Shown piece by piece: positions 16,244-23,858 of a stretch of 64,000 nucleotides of DNA. The stretch is from JAWKJY01 sp041393535 (GTDB taxonomy: Bacteria; Actinomycetota; Thermoleophilia; Gaiellales; Gaiellaceae), in assembly GCA_041393535.1 (NCBI GenBank), contig JAWKJY010000012.1:1-64000 (forward strand). Reading direction: 5' to 3'. Positions within the stretch are counted from its first letter, which is position 1; every line of letters begins with the position of its first letter. Under the pieces are notes generated by a model. That model was not told the DNA's origin. It ran no database searches and saw only the letters and a program-made list of their open reading frames with translations. The position numbers were made by a program, and so were the translations under genes.

Positions 16244-16556
16244 GAGCCTGCTCGCCGGCTGCGCCGGCTGGCGGCTCGACTGCATCGACGGCGAGCTCGG
16301 GCGGATCGTCGACGTCGAGCCCGCGCCCGGCGGGGACGAGCCCGCGTACCTGCTCGTGAGCCGGCTGGAGCCGGCCGGCCCGTCGCTCGTCGCCGTGCAC
16401 GTGTCGCTCGTCGGCCCGGTCGACGTGGCCGGGCGACGGCTCCGCGTGGGCGCGTTCCGAGCCTGCCTCGCGCGCCTCGCCGAGCCGATCGCCGCGTCGC
16501 ACGCCCGGGGCGGGCGAGACGGCTACGGGCTCGACCACCGGCCGCGGTCCGTGTGA
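16236..16556 (+). CDS. PRC-barrel-like protein, second paralogue
   Basis: A 106-residue protein starting at ATG 16236 inside the end of the ligase gene. It shares with the protein at 12061-12348 a Cys-x-Gly-Trp start (LAGCAGWRLDCIDGELGRIVDV) and a following YLLVSRLE strand, indicating one small beta-barrel fold. The C-terminal 25 residues are basic and disordered. No enzyme site or membrane segment is visible. Co-translation with a glutamate-cysteine ligase and occurrence of a paralogue beside the response regulator suggest a stress-linked binding or scaffold role. Confidence 0.65.
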   Translation: MPESLLAGCAGWRLDCIDGELGRIVDVEPAPGGDEPAYLLVSRLEPAGPSLVAVHVSLVGPVDVAGRRLRVGAFRACLARLAEPIAASHARGGRDGYGLDHRPRSV

Positions 16557-16613
16557 AGGTCTATGGGCGACCGGCGGCCGAGCCCCGCCGCGGACGAATC
16601 GTGCCGGCCGTCC

Positions 16614-16651
16614 GTGAGCCGACTGCGACCGATCCGTGAGGATCCGCTCAC
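16614..16651. promoter_or_regulatory. Shared motif upstream of the STAS gene
   Basis: GTGAGGATCCGCTCAC (16636-16651) is the clearest copy, with GTGAG and CTCAC arms in inverted repeat. A second half-site, GTGAGCCGA, begins at 16614, exactly 22 bases (two helical turns) earlier. Another GCGCTCACA half-site is at 16702-16710, followed by a possible -10 TAGCGT at 16720-16725, 70 bases ahead of the STAS start. Confidence 0.6.
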
Positions 16652-16793
16652 ACTCCGCGCCCGACGGGGCCGCGAGCGATTCCCCGGCGCGCGCTCGCAG
16701 TGCGCTCACACCGCCGCTCTAGCGTCCGTACGGGGTAGACGACGCGGTCGGCCCGCCCCCGGCGGGCGTCCGGACGACGGGGGGAGCACGGTC

Positions 16794-17159
16794 ATGGAAC
16801 GGAGCACTGGGAGCGCTGTCCGCAGCTCGACGCGGTCGGGGGAGGTCGTGCGCCTGCACGGCGAGCACGACATGTCGACGGCAGCCGCCGTCGGCGCGCT
16901 CGTCCGCCAGGCGGCAGGGGCCCGGCCGCGGATGGTCGTCGTCGACCTGACCACGGCGCGGTTCGTCGACCTGTCGATCGGGCACGAGCTGCGGCGCGCC
17001 GCCCGGGACTTCCCCGACGTCCCCGTGGCGATCGCCTACGACGCCGACTCGCAGGTGCGCACGGTCGTCGAGACGCTCTTCCCGGAGTCGGCCGGCGTCG
17101 TCGACGAGCCGGCGTGGCAGGGCCGCAGGATCGCCGGCGAGCGCGCCGGCGGCGGCTGA
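16794..17159 (+). CDS. STAS-domain protein (anti-sigma-factor antagonist-like)
   Basis: A 121-residue single-domain protein. GEVVRLHGEHDMSTAAAVGALVRQA, RMVVVDLTTARFVDLSIGHELRRAA and VPVAIAYDADSQVRTVVETLF follow the beta-alpha pattern of STAS proteins such as SpoIIAA, which bind anti-sigma factors when unphosphorylated. The usual D-S-S-G phospho-site is D-L-S61-I-G here, so the phosphorylatable Ser may be kept with unusual neighbours. No anti-sigma kinase or sigma gene is adjacent. ATG 16794 has GGGGGAG upstream. The motif copies upstream place it with the otsA/ligase group, as expected for a general stress response. Confidence 0.75.
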   Translation: MERSTGSAVRSSTRSGEVVRLHGEHDMSTAAAVGALVRQAAGARPRMVVVDLTTARFVDLSIGHELRRAARDFPDVPVAIAYDADSQVRTVVETLFPESAGVVDEPAWQGRRIAGERAGGG

Positions 17160-17221
17160 GCCGCCCGCCGCTGCGGCGGCCGACGTTTGCCGGTCCGCAC
17201 GCGGTGCGATGACCGCAGGCG

Positions 17222-19183
17222 ATGGCGACGACGGTCGCGCACGACCCGCTCGCACCCCACGGGGAGGCCACTCCGCCCGGCGCGCGGCGCGGCCCCCTCC
17301 GCCGGGCCGGGTGGCTGAGGGCCGCCTGGTGCACGGCCCTCGCCTTCGGGCTCGCGACCGCTCTCGTGACGGGCGTCCGGGCGCTGGCCGGCTGGGATCC
17401 CGTCTGGAACGTCGAGGTGCTGATCGTCGCCTGGTCGGCGATCCCGCCGCTCGGCTTCCTGCTCGGCCTCGGCGCCTTCGACGAGTGGCTGTACTTCGTG
17501 TCGGGCCGGCGAACGAGACCGGAGACGCACGCCGGCCACGGGGCCGACTCGTGGCGCGACTACCTGCGCGTCAACACCGACCACAAGGTGATCGGCGTCC
17601 AGTACGTCGTCACCACGATCGTCTTCTTCCTCGTCGGCGGGCTGCTCGCGATGTTCGTGCGCGCGGAGCTCGCGCAGCCGGGCGCCCAGCTCGTCGACAC
17701 GCAGACCTACAACTCGCTCTTCTCCGTCCACGCGACGCTGATGATCTTCCTGTTCGTCATCCCCGTCTTCGCGGGCCTGGGGAACTACGTCATCCCGCTG
17801 ATGATCGGCGCGCCGGACATGGCCTTCCCGCGCCTGAACGCGCTCTCGTACTGGCTCCTCTTCCTCGGCGGCGCCTTCTTCCTGCTCAGCTTCGCAGCCC
17901 CCGGCGGCGCCTTCGCGGCCGGCTGGACGAACTACCCGCCGCTCGCCGAGCACCAGCCGCCCGGCAACCTGTTCTTCCAGATGGGCGTCCAGTGGGTCGG
18001 CGCCTCGTCGATCGCCACGGCGATCAACTTCCTGGCGACGATCGCGCTGATGCGGGCGCCGGGGATGACGTTCTGGCGGCTGCCGCTGTTCGTCTGGGCG
18101 AACCTGACGACGTCGATGCTCGTCGTGCTCGCGACGCCGTTCATCGCCGGCTCGCAGTTCCTGCTGACCTTCGACCGGGTCCTGCACACGAGCGTCTTCG
18201 AGCCGGTGGGAGGCGGCTACCCGATCGGGTACCAGCACATCTTCTGGTTCTACTCGCACCCGGCCGTCTACATCATGATCCTGCCCGGCTTCGGGATCAT
18301 CTCCGAGGTCGTCTCCGCGCTGTCGCGCAAGCCGATCTTCGGCTACCGGCTGATGGCGCTCTCGCTCGCGGGCATCCTCGTGCTCAGCTTCTCCGTCTGG
18401 GCCCACCACATGTTCGTCTCGGGGATGGCGCCGTGGCTGCGCATCCCGATGATGGTGGCGTCGCTGCTGATCGCCGTCCCGACCGGGATCAAGATCTTCA
18501 GCTGGCTCGGCACGCTCTGGCACGGACGGCTGCACCTGCAGGCGCCGCTGCTCTGGGCGATCGGCTTCATCTCCTCGTTCGTGATCGGCGGGCTGTCGGG
18601 GATCTACCTCGGCTCGGTCCCGATCGACCAGCACGCCTCCGACACGTACTTCGTCGTCGCCCACCTGCACTACGTGCTGCTCGGCGGCTCCGTCTTCACG
18701 ATCTTCGCCGGGCTGACCTACTGGTTCCCGAAGGTCACCGGCCGGATGCTGGACGAGCGGCTGAGCCGCTGGCACTTCGGGCTCACCTTCGTCGGCTTCC
18801 ACCTGACCTTCTTCGTCCAGCACTACCTGGGCACGCAGGGCATGCCGCGACGCGTCGCCGACTACGACCCGGCCTTCGCGAACTGGAACCTCGTCAGCTC
18901 GCTCGGCTCGTTCGTGCTCGGCGCGGCGCAGCTGATCTTCGTCTACAACGCGATCGTCAGCTGGCGCAGCGGCCGCCCGGCCGGGCCGAACCCGTTCCGG
19001 GCGCTGACGCTCGAGTGGCTCGTCCCGTCGCCGCCGCCGAGGTTCAACTTCGACCGGATCCCGCGCGTCGTCGGCTCGCCCTACGAGTACGGCGTCCCCG
19101 GCGCCCGCCACGCCGTCCTCGACGACGCCGAGCTGGACGAGCCGGCCCGGCAGGCGCACGCGCCGCCGGTGGCCATCGCGTGA
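17222..19183 (+). CDS. ctaD: Cytochrome c oxidase subunit I, A2 type, with two extra N-terminal helices
   Basis: The catalytic subunit of a haem-copper terminal oxidase, 653 residues and about 14 membrane segments. Haem ligand His170 (FSVHATL), CuB ligands His346 and His395-His396 (WAHHMF), the cross-linked Tyr350, K-channel Lys424 (PTGIKIFSW) and the haem-pair His481 and His483 (VAHLHYV) are all in place. The usual proton-gate Glu after His is absent: the motif is Y344-S-H-P-A-V-Y, the signature of A2-type oxidases, which use a Tyr-Ser pair. Two added membrane helices (about residues 35-56 and 66-90) precede the core. Subunit II, subunit III and haem-assembly genes are not in this window. 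Confidence 0.93.
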   Translation: MATTVAHDPLAPHGEATPPGARRGPLRRAGWLRAAWCTALAFGLATALVTGVRALAGWDPVWNVEVLIVAWSAIPPLGFLLGLGAFDEWLYFVSGRRTRPETHAGHGADSWRDYLRVNTDHKVIGVQYVVTTIVFFLVGGLLAMFVRAELAQPGAQLVDTQTYNSLFSVHATLMIFLFVIPVFAGLGNYVIPLMIGAPDMAFPRLNALSYWLLFLGGAFFLLSFAAPGGAFAAGWTNYPPLAEHQPPGNLFFQMGVQWVGASSIATAINFLATIALMRAPGMTFWRLPLFVWANLTTSMLVVLATPFIAGSQFLLTFDRVLHTSVFEPVGGGYPIGYQHIFWFYSHPAVYIMILPGFGIISEVVSALSRKPIFGYRLMALSLAGILVLSFSVWAHHMFVSGMAPWLRIPMMVASLLIAVPTGIKIFSWLGTLWHGRLHLQAPLLWAIGFISSFVIGGLSGIYLGSVPIDQHASDTYFVVAHLHYVLLGGSVFTIFAGLTYWFPKVTGRMLDERLSRWHFGLTFVGFHLTFFVQHYLGTQGMPRRVADYDPAFANWNLVSSLGSFVLGAAQLIFVYNAIVSWRSGRPAGPNPFRALTLEWLVPSPPPRFNFDRIPRVVGSPYEYGVPGARHAVLDDAELDEPARQAHAPPVAIA

Positions 19184-19187
19184 GCCC

Positions 19188-19466
19188 GTGGCCGCGACCC
19201 TGATCCTCGCCACCGTCGGCCTGCCGCCGCTGTACCTGGCGCTCGTCGTCCTCTGGTCGCTGCGCCGCCCGCCCGGCGCGAGCGACGACGGCGTGGGCCC
19301 GCCCCTGCCCGACCCGCGGCGCTGGCAGCGCCCGCGCCGCCCGTCGCCCCGACGCCCGCCCCGGCGACGCGACAGGCCCTCCGCCGGCCCGCGCCGGCGC
19401 GCGGGCGCTCGCCGCGAGCGGGCCCGCCCCTCCGAACGGAGGGTTGCCGACGGGCCTGCGGCGTGA
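19188..19466 (+). CDS. Small single-helix membrane protein after ctaD
   Basis: GTG 19188 follows the ctaD stop by four bases, so translation is likely coupled. The product has 92 residues: one membrane helix (residues 3-24, LILATVGLPPLYLALVVLWSLRR) and a very basic Pro/Arg-rich tail (residues 45-92). It could be an accessory or subunit-IV-like part of the oxidase. The tail composition is close to what random GC-rich sequence gives, so the true end may differ or the frame may be fortuitous after the helix. Confidence 0.5.
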   Translation: MAATLILATVGLPPLYLALVVLWSLRRPPGASDDGVGPPLPDPRRWQRPRRPSPRRPPRRRDRPSAGPRRRAGARRERARPSERRVADGPAA

Positions 19467-19478
19467 GAGAACTGCGCC

Positions 19479-21509
19479 ATGACCACGACCGCCTATCCGC
19501 AGCTGTTCTCGGAGTGGAAGCTCCGCACCCACACGATCCCGAACCGGCTCGTGTTCGCCCCGACCTGCCCGACCTGGGTCGCGAGCCCGGTCGACGGGGT
19601 CTTCACCGACCAGGCCGTCGCCTACTACGAGGAGCGCGCCGCGTCGGGGCTCGGCCTGATCATCATCGGCGGCAACGTCGTCGACGAGAAGGCGCTCTAC
19701 GCGCACCTGAACTTCCCGGGCATCTGGGACGACCGCCAGATCGAGGGCCTGGCGCGCGTGCGCGAGGCCTGCCACCGGCACGGCTGCAAGGTCGCCGTCC
19801 AGCTCCTCCACGCGGGGCTGCGCACGATGGCCGTGATCCAGAAGGACGCGGCGTACGACCTCGACGCCGAGTGGTACACGGTCGCGCCGAGCCAGGTGCC
19901 CCCGGGCGAGTGGCCGAACGCGCCGATGCCGAAGGAGCTCGAGGAGGAGGAGATCCTCCGGATCGTCGGGCTGTTCGCCGACGCGACGCGGCGGGCGCGC
20001 GAGGCGGGCCTCGACGGCGTCGAGTACCACCTCGCGCACGGCTACCTGCCGTGGCAGTTCCTCTCGCCGCTGACGAACCACCGCCAGGACCGCTGGGGGG
20101 GCTCGTTCGAGAACCGGCTGCGCTTCTCCGTCGAGTGCCTGAACGCGATGCGCCGGGAGGCGGCGGACGACGTCTTCATCGGCTACCGGATCAACTCGAC
20201 GTCGTTCTGGCCGGGCGACCTCGAGCTGGACGACGTGAAGCAGGCGATCGTCGCGCTCGACGAGCAGGCCGACGTCGACTACGTCAGCGTCTCGGCCGGC
20301 GTCCACCACTCGTACATCCACACGCCGATGACGTACCTGCCCGGCTGGGAGCGCGAGTACACGCGCGCGGTGAAGACCGTGACGCAGAAGCCCGTGATGG
20401 CCGTCGGGCGCGTGACGAACCCGCAGATCGGCGAGGAGATCCTCGCCGCCGGCGAGGCGGACGCGATCCTGCTCGCCCGCCAGCTGTTCGCGGACGCCCA
20501 CTTCGTCGAGAAGGTGAAGGAGGGCCGCGAGGAGGACATCCGCAAGTGCGTCGCCGCGAACTACTGCTGGCGCAGCGTCACGGCGGGGGCGCGCGTCCAG
20601 TGCATCTACAACCCGGAGGTCGGGCGTGAGCGCCAGTGGGGCCGCGGCTCGCTCGTGCAGGTGGCCGACCCGAGGCGGGTGCTCGTGCTCGGCGGCGGGC
20701 CCTCGGCGCTCGAGTTCGCCCGCGTCGCCGCGGCCCGCGGCCACGAGGTGACCGTGCTCGAGCGCGAGCAGGAGACCGGCGGCCACGTCCGCGTCCAGGC
20801 GCTGCTCCCCGACCGCGGCGAGTTCGGCGAGATCGCCCGCTGGCTGGCGGCGCAGGCGGCGAAGAACGGCGCGACGATCCGGACGGGCGTCGAGGCGACC
20901 GTCGAGGGGCTCGACGAGCTGCTCGCCGCGGAGCGGCCCGACCACGTGGTCGTCGCGACCGGCGCGTCCCATCGCAGCGACGGCTGGCAGGGCCAGACGG
21001 CCGCGCCCGTGGCGGGCTGGGAGACGGGCAACTGCGCGAGCTGGGACGCGGTCGTCGAGGGCAAGGCGACGGCGACCGGCGACGTCCTCGTCGTCGACGA
21101 CCTGCAGGACATCTGCGGCCCGCTGACGGCGGTCAAGCTCGCGCGCGAGGGCGCACGCGTGAAGCTCGTCACCCGCTGGCCGATGGTCGCGATGGAGACG
21201 ATGCCCGAGGTCTACTACCTCTGGACGCGCCAGGCGCTGATCCAGGCGGACGTCGAGATCCTGACCGACCTGATGCCCGTGCGGATCGACGGCCGCGAGG
21301 TCGACCTGATCAACGTCTACGCGCCCGACCGCGTCACCCGGCTCGAGGCGGACGCGATCGTCTTCAACACGGGCCGCCGCTCCGAGAACGCGCTCTACCA
21401 CGCCCTGAAGGCGCGAGGCACCAGCGTCGAGCTGATCGGCGACGCGATCGCGCCGCGCGGCACCTACGAGGCGGTCTTCGAGGGTCACCGCGCGGGCCGG
21501 AAGGTCTAG
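19479..21509 (+). CDS. Old-Yellow-Enzyme/trimethylamine-dehydrogenase-like flavoprotein
   Basis: A 676-residue multi-domain flavoenzyme of the OYE-trimethylamine dehydrogenase-dienoyl-CoA reductase group. Residues 1-340 form the FMN barrel (NRLVFAPTC, HGCKVAVQLLHAG, HLAHGYLPWQFLSPLTNHRQDRWGGSFENR). Residues 390-676 hold FAD/NAD-type Rossmann folds (RVLVLGGGPSALEFARVAAARG, then HVVVATGASHRSDG). In between, relatives bind a 4Fe-4S cluster with four Cys. Here the second is replaced: C357-V-A-A360-N-Y-C363 then C375. Cluster binding is therefore doubtful. The substrate is unknown. It follows the oxidase genes by 12 bases after the small membrane protein, and ends at a strong bidirectional terminator. 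Confidence 0.88.
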   Translation: MTTTAYPQLFSEWKLRTHTIPNRLVFAPTCPTWVASPVDGVFTDQAVAYYEERAASGLGLIIIGGNVVDEKALYAHLNFPGIWDDRQIEGLARVREACHRHGCKVAVQLLHAGLRTMAVIQKDAAYDLDAEWYTVAPSQVPPGEWPNAPMPKELEEEEILRIVGLFADATRRAREAGLDGVEYHLAHGYLPWQFLSPLTNHRQDRWGGSFENRLRFSVECLNAMRREAADDVFIGYRINSTSFWPGDLELDDVKQAIVALDEQADVDYVSVSAGVHHSYIHTPMTYLPGWEREYTRAVKTVTQKPVMAVGRVTNPQIGEEILAAGEADAILLARQLFADAHFVEKVKEGREEDIRKCVAANYCWRSVTAGARVQCIYNPEVGRERQWGRGSLVQVADPRRVLVLGGGPSALEFARVAAARGHEVTVLEREQETGGHVRVQALLPDRGEFGEIARWLAAQAAKNGATIRTGVEATVEGLDELLAAERPDHVVVATGASHRSDGWQGQTAAPVAGWETGNCASWDAVVEGKATATGDVLVVDDLQDICGPLTAVKLAREGARVKLVTRWPMVAMETMPEVYYLWTRQALIQADVEILTDLMPVRIDGREVDLINVYAPDRVTRLEADAIVFNTGRRSENALYHALKARGTSVELIGDAIAPRGTYEAVFEGHRAGRKV

Positions 21510-21517
21510 CGCAGGAC

Positions 21518-21553
21518 GCGCGCCGCCGCGGCCGGCCGGCCGCGGCGGCGCGC
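21518..21553. terminator. Perfect 36-base palindromic terminator
   Basis: Every base from 21518 to 21535 pairs with 21553 to 21536, giving a 16-base-pair stem with a GGCC loop if four bases are left unpaired. It lies between the flavoprotein stop and the leftward EEP gene end. Confidence 0.85.
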
Positions 21554-21555
21554 CG

Positions 21556-22533
21556 TCACGTCGCCCCGCGGAGGCGGAACTCCATCCAGAGCGGGTAGTG
21601 GTCGCTGATCTTCGCGGCCAGCCGCGACTTCGCCATCCCCGGATGGACGTGCAGCGGGAAGTCCACGTACCCGCCGAGGGTGGGGACGAGGGAGAGGACG
21701 GGCCCCTTCGCCGGGTCGTCGAACCAGGCGACCTGGTCGTAGTAGTGACCGGTCGTCGGTCGGTCGTAGATCGTCCGGGGCGCGTCGATCAGGGCCGGCG
21801 CAGGGGTCAGCCCGGTCGCGGTGAACGCGCCGTACTGCGCGTCGTCGCGCCGGTCGATGTTGAAGTCGCCGAGCGCGATCACGTTGTGGCGCCACTCGTC
21901 CTCCCGCTCCGCCCAGGCCGCGAGCCAGCGCGCGATCTCGGTCAGCTCGGCGAGCCGCGCGCCCCGGTCGCCGTAGTTCACGTGCAGCGTGACGAGGATC
22001 ACCGTCCGCCCGCCGGTGACGAAGCTGACCGCGTAGGGCGTGCGCGCGAACTGCCTGCGGATCGTCGTCGCCGAGAGGCTCGTGTCCTCGGCGATCTGGA
22101 CGACGAGCTCGCAGGCGAGCCCGGACGGCTTCACGCGGCGCGTGTCGAAGAGGAAGGCGAGCCGCTCGTCGTTCCCCTCGTCCCCGCCGGCGACGTCCGT
22201 CAGCGTGAACGCCCAGTCGGGCCCCAGCGCCTTCAGCAGGTGGCGCAGCGCGCGCAGGTCGCCCTTCACCTCCTGGACGGCGACCACGTCGAAGCGCGCG
22301 ACGATCGCCGCGATCAGCCGGACGTCGCGGAGGTCGCGCTTGGGCGAGTCCTTCTCGCCGGCGCGCCAGCTCTTCGTCAGCCCGCCGAACGCGCGCAGGT
22401 TCCACGTCGCGACGAGCAGGTTCCGGTCGAGCTCCTTCGCCGGCACGATCCCGTCGAGCACGCGGTCGAGAGCAGCCACCTCCGCGACGACGTCCTCCGG
22501 CGGCTCCGTCACGGACAGCACCGACCCGGTCAT
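21556..22533 (-). CDS. Endonuclease/exonuclease/phosphatase-family protein
   Basis: A 325-residue metal-dependent phosphodiesterase fold. Typical EEP (DNase I-like) marks are present: ATWNLRAFGG near residue 42, VVAVQEVKGD (the metal-ligand Glu), LHVNYGD, IALGDFNI (catalytic Asp/Asn) and the final SDHYPLWMEF (Asp-His pair). No signal peptide is seen, so it is cytoplasmic. Substrate could be nucleic acid, a phospholipid head group or a phosphoinositide-like molecule. The start ATG 22533 has GAGGGGG upstream. It is divergent from the Kelch lipoprotein and convergent with the flavoprotein. Confidence 0.85.
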   Translation of the reverse strand: MTGSVLSVTEPPEDVVAEVAALDRVLDGIVPAKELDRNLLVATWNLRAFGGLTKSWRAGEKDSPKRDLRDVRLIAAIVARFDVVAVQEVKGDLRALRHLLKALGPDWAFTLTDVAGGDEGNDERLAFLFDTRRVKPSGLACELVVQIAEDTSLSATTIRRQFARTPYAVSFVTGGRTVILVTLHVNYGDRGARLAELTEIARWLAAWAEREDEWRHNVIALGDFNIDRRDDAQYGAFTATGLTPAPALIDAPRTIYDRPTTGHYYDQVAWFDDPAKGPVLSLVPTLGGYVDFPLHVHPGMAKSRLAAKISDHYPLWMEFRLRGAT

Positions 22534-22637
22534 CCCATCCCCCTCTGCCGAGCACCAGCCGCTCGATCATCCCCCTCGGCCGGCGGGCCGTCAACCTTGC
22601 GATAGAGGATCGACGCCGCCTGCGGCATCGTTCGGGT

Positions 22638-23822
22638 GTGCGCGCGACGGTCGCCCTGGGACTGCTCGTCCTCGTGACAGTTGGGCTGGCCGCCTGCTCC
22701 GGGGCGCCCCGGTTGCTGGGCGGGTCGCCGGTCGACCCCGGGGCGTGGATCGTGCTGCCGGGCCCGCCGCTCTCCCCGCGGGCTGGCGCGACCGGGGTCT
22801 GGACGGGGAAGGAGGCGCTCGTGCTCGGCGGTAGCGACGACCGGCCGTGCCCGCCATCCGCCTCCTGCGCCCTTCCGACAAAGGCCGCCTTGCGCGATGG
22901 CGCCGCGTTCGACCCGGCGACCCGCACCTGGCGCCGCATCGCGGACGCCCCGATGCCGATCTCGTACGCCAATGCCGCCGTCGTCGGGAGCACGGTCTAC
23001 CTCGTGGCGTACTCCGGACCGGCCACGGGCGACCGACGGGCCCTCCTGGCCTACGACGTCGCCGCCGATCGCTGGCATTCGGTCGCCGAGCCGGATCCAG
23101 GCGGGTACGCCATCGCGACGGTGGGCGGCACCGTCGTCGCCTACGCGGCGACGGACGAGCGTGGCGAGCTCCCCGACTGGATCCGCGACGCCGAGACGGG
23201 CCGCTGGGAGCGGCTGCCCGACGACCCCCTGCCGCGCTCGTCGGGGCGCACGATGCTCTGGGACGGCAGCGAGCTCATCCTCCTCGCGCTGCCGGCCTAC
23301 GAGGATGTCCCGCCCGACGAGCCGTCGCTCGTGCGCGCAGCGACGCTCGACCTGGGGAAGCGAACATGGCGGCGGCTGCCGGACTCGGCGCAGCTCGGCT
23401 TCCCGATCGCCGCCGCGGACGGCCTGCTCGTCAACCCCGACCTGGGCGGCGCCGACGGCGGCGAGGTGAACGGGTGGGGCCGCCGCTACCCGAACGGCGG
23501 CAGCCTCGACGCCCATGCGGGCCGGTGGCTGCCCCTGCCTGGCCCGCCCGCCCAGGGGAGCTTCGTCCCGTCCGCAGGCGTCCTCTGGTCGGACGGCGCC
23601 GCCTACATGAGCGATCACGGGTGGGCGCTCGACCTGGAACGCTCGACGTGGGTGTGGGTGCCGGCGTACGACGAGGGCTTCCACACCGACCAGACCGTCG
23701 TCGCCGCAGGGCGCGACCTCGTCGTGTTCGGCGGGGCCGGCTGGGCCTCGGCATCCGCGATGCGGGGCGAGCTCCTCGACTCCGCGCGCCTCTGGGAGCC
23801 GCCCGCGCCCGCCGACGGCTGA
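22638..23822 (+). CDS. Kelch-repeat lipoprotein
   Basis: A 394-residue lipoprotein: a signal peptide ends in VGLAAC, giving a lipidated Cys near residue 20. The rest shows repeated Kelch-like blades, each with an ALVLGG or GDRRALLAYD strand followed by a W/Y after a Thr-Arg-Trp turn (ATRTWRRIADAP, DRWHSVAEP, GRWERLPDDP, KRTWRRLPDS, RSTWVWVP). Such propellers are scaffolds for binding partners or sugars, and no catalytic residues can be assigned. GTG 22638 is the start and no clear ribosome site is seen. It is alone on its strand and ends at a strong hairpin. Confidence 0.78.
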   Translation: MRATVALGLLVLVTVGLAACSGAPRLLGGSPVDPGAWIVLPGPPLSPRAGATGVWTGKEALVLGGSDDRPCPPSASCALPTKAALRDGAAFDPATRTWRRIADAPMPISYANAAVVGSTVYLVAYSGPATGDRRALLAYDVAADRWHSVAEPDPGGYAIATVGGTVVAYAATDERGELPDWIRDAETGRWERLPDDPLPRSSGRTMLWDGSELILLALPAYEDVPPDEPSLVRAATLDLGKRTWRRLPDSAQLGFPIAAADGLLVNPDLGGADGGEVNGWGRRYPNGGSLDAHAGRWLPLPGPPAQGSFVPSAGVLWSDGAAYMSDHGWALDLERSTWVWVPAYDEGFHTDQTVVAAGRDLVVFGGAGWASASAMRGELLDSARLWEPPAPADG

Positions 23823-23852
23823 GCGGGCCGGCGCCCGACGGCGCCGGCCCGC
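23823..23852. terminator. Bidirectional terminator
   Basis: A perfect 13-base-pair stem (GCGGGCCGGCGCC with its complement) with the loop CGAC starts directly after the Kelch stop codon and ends seven bases before the aldo/keto reductase stop codon. Confidence 0.8.
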
Positions 23853-23858
23853 CCGCGC

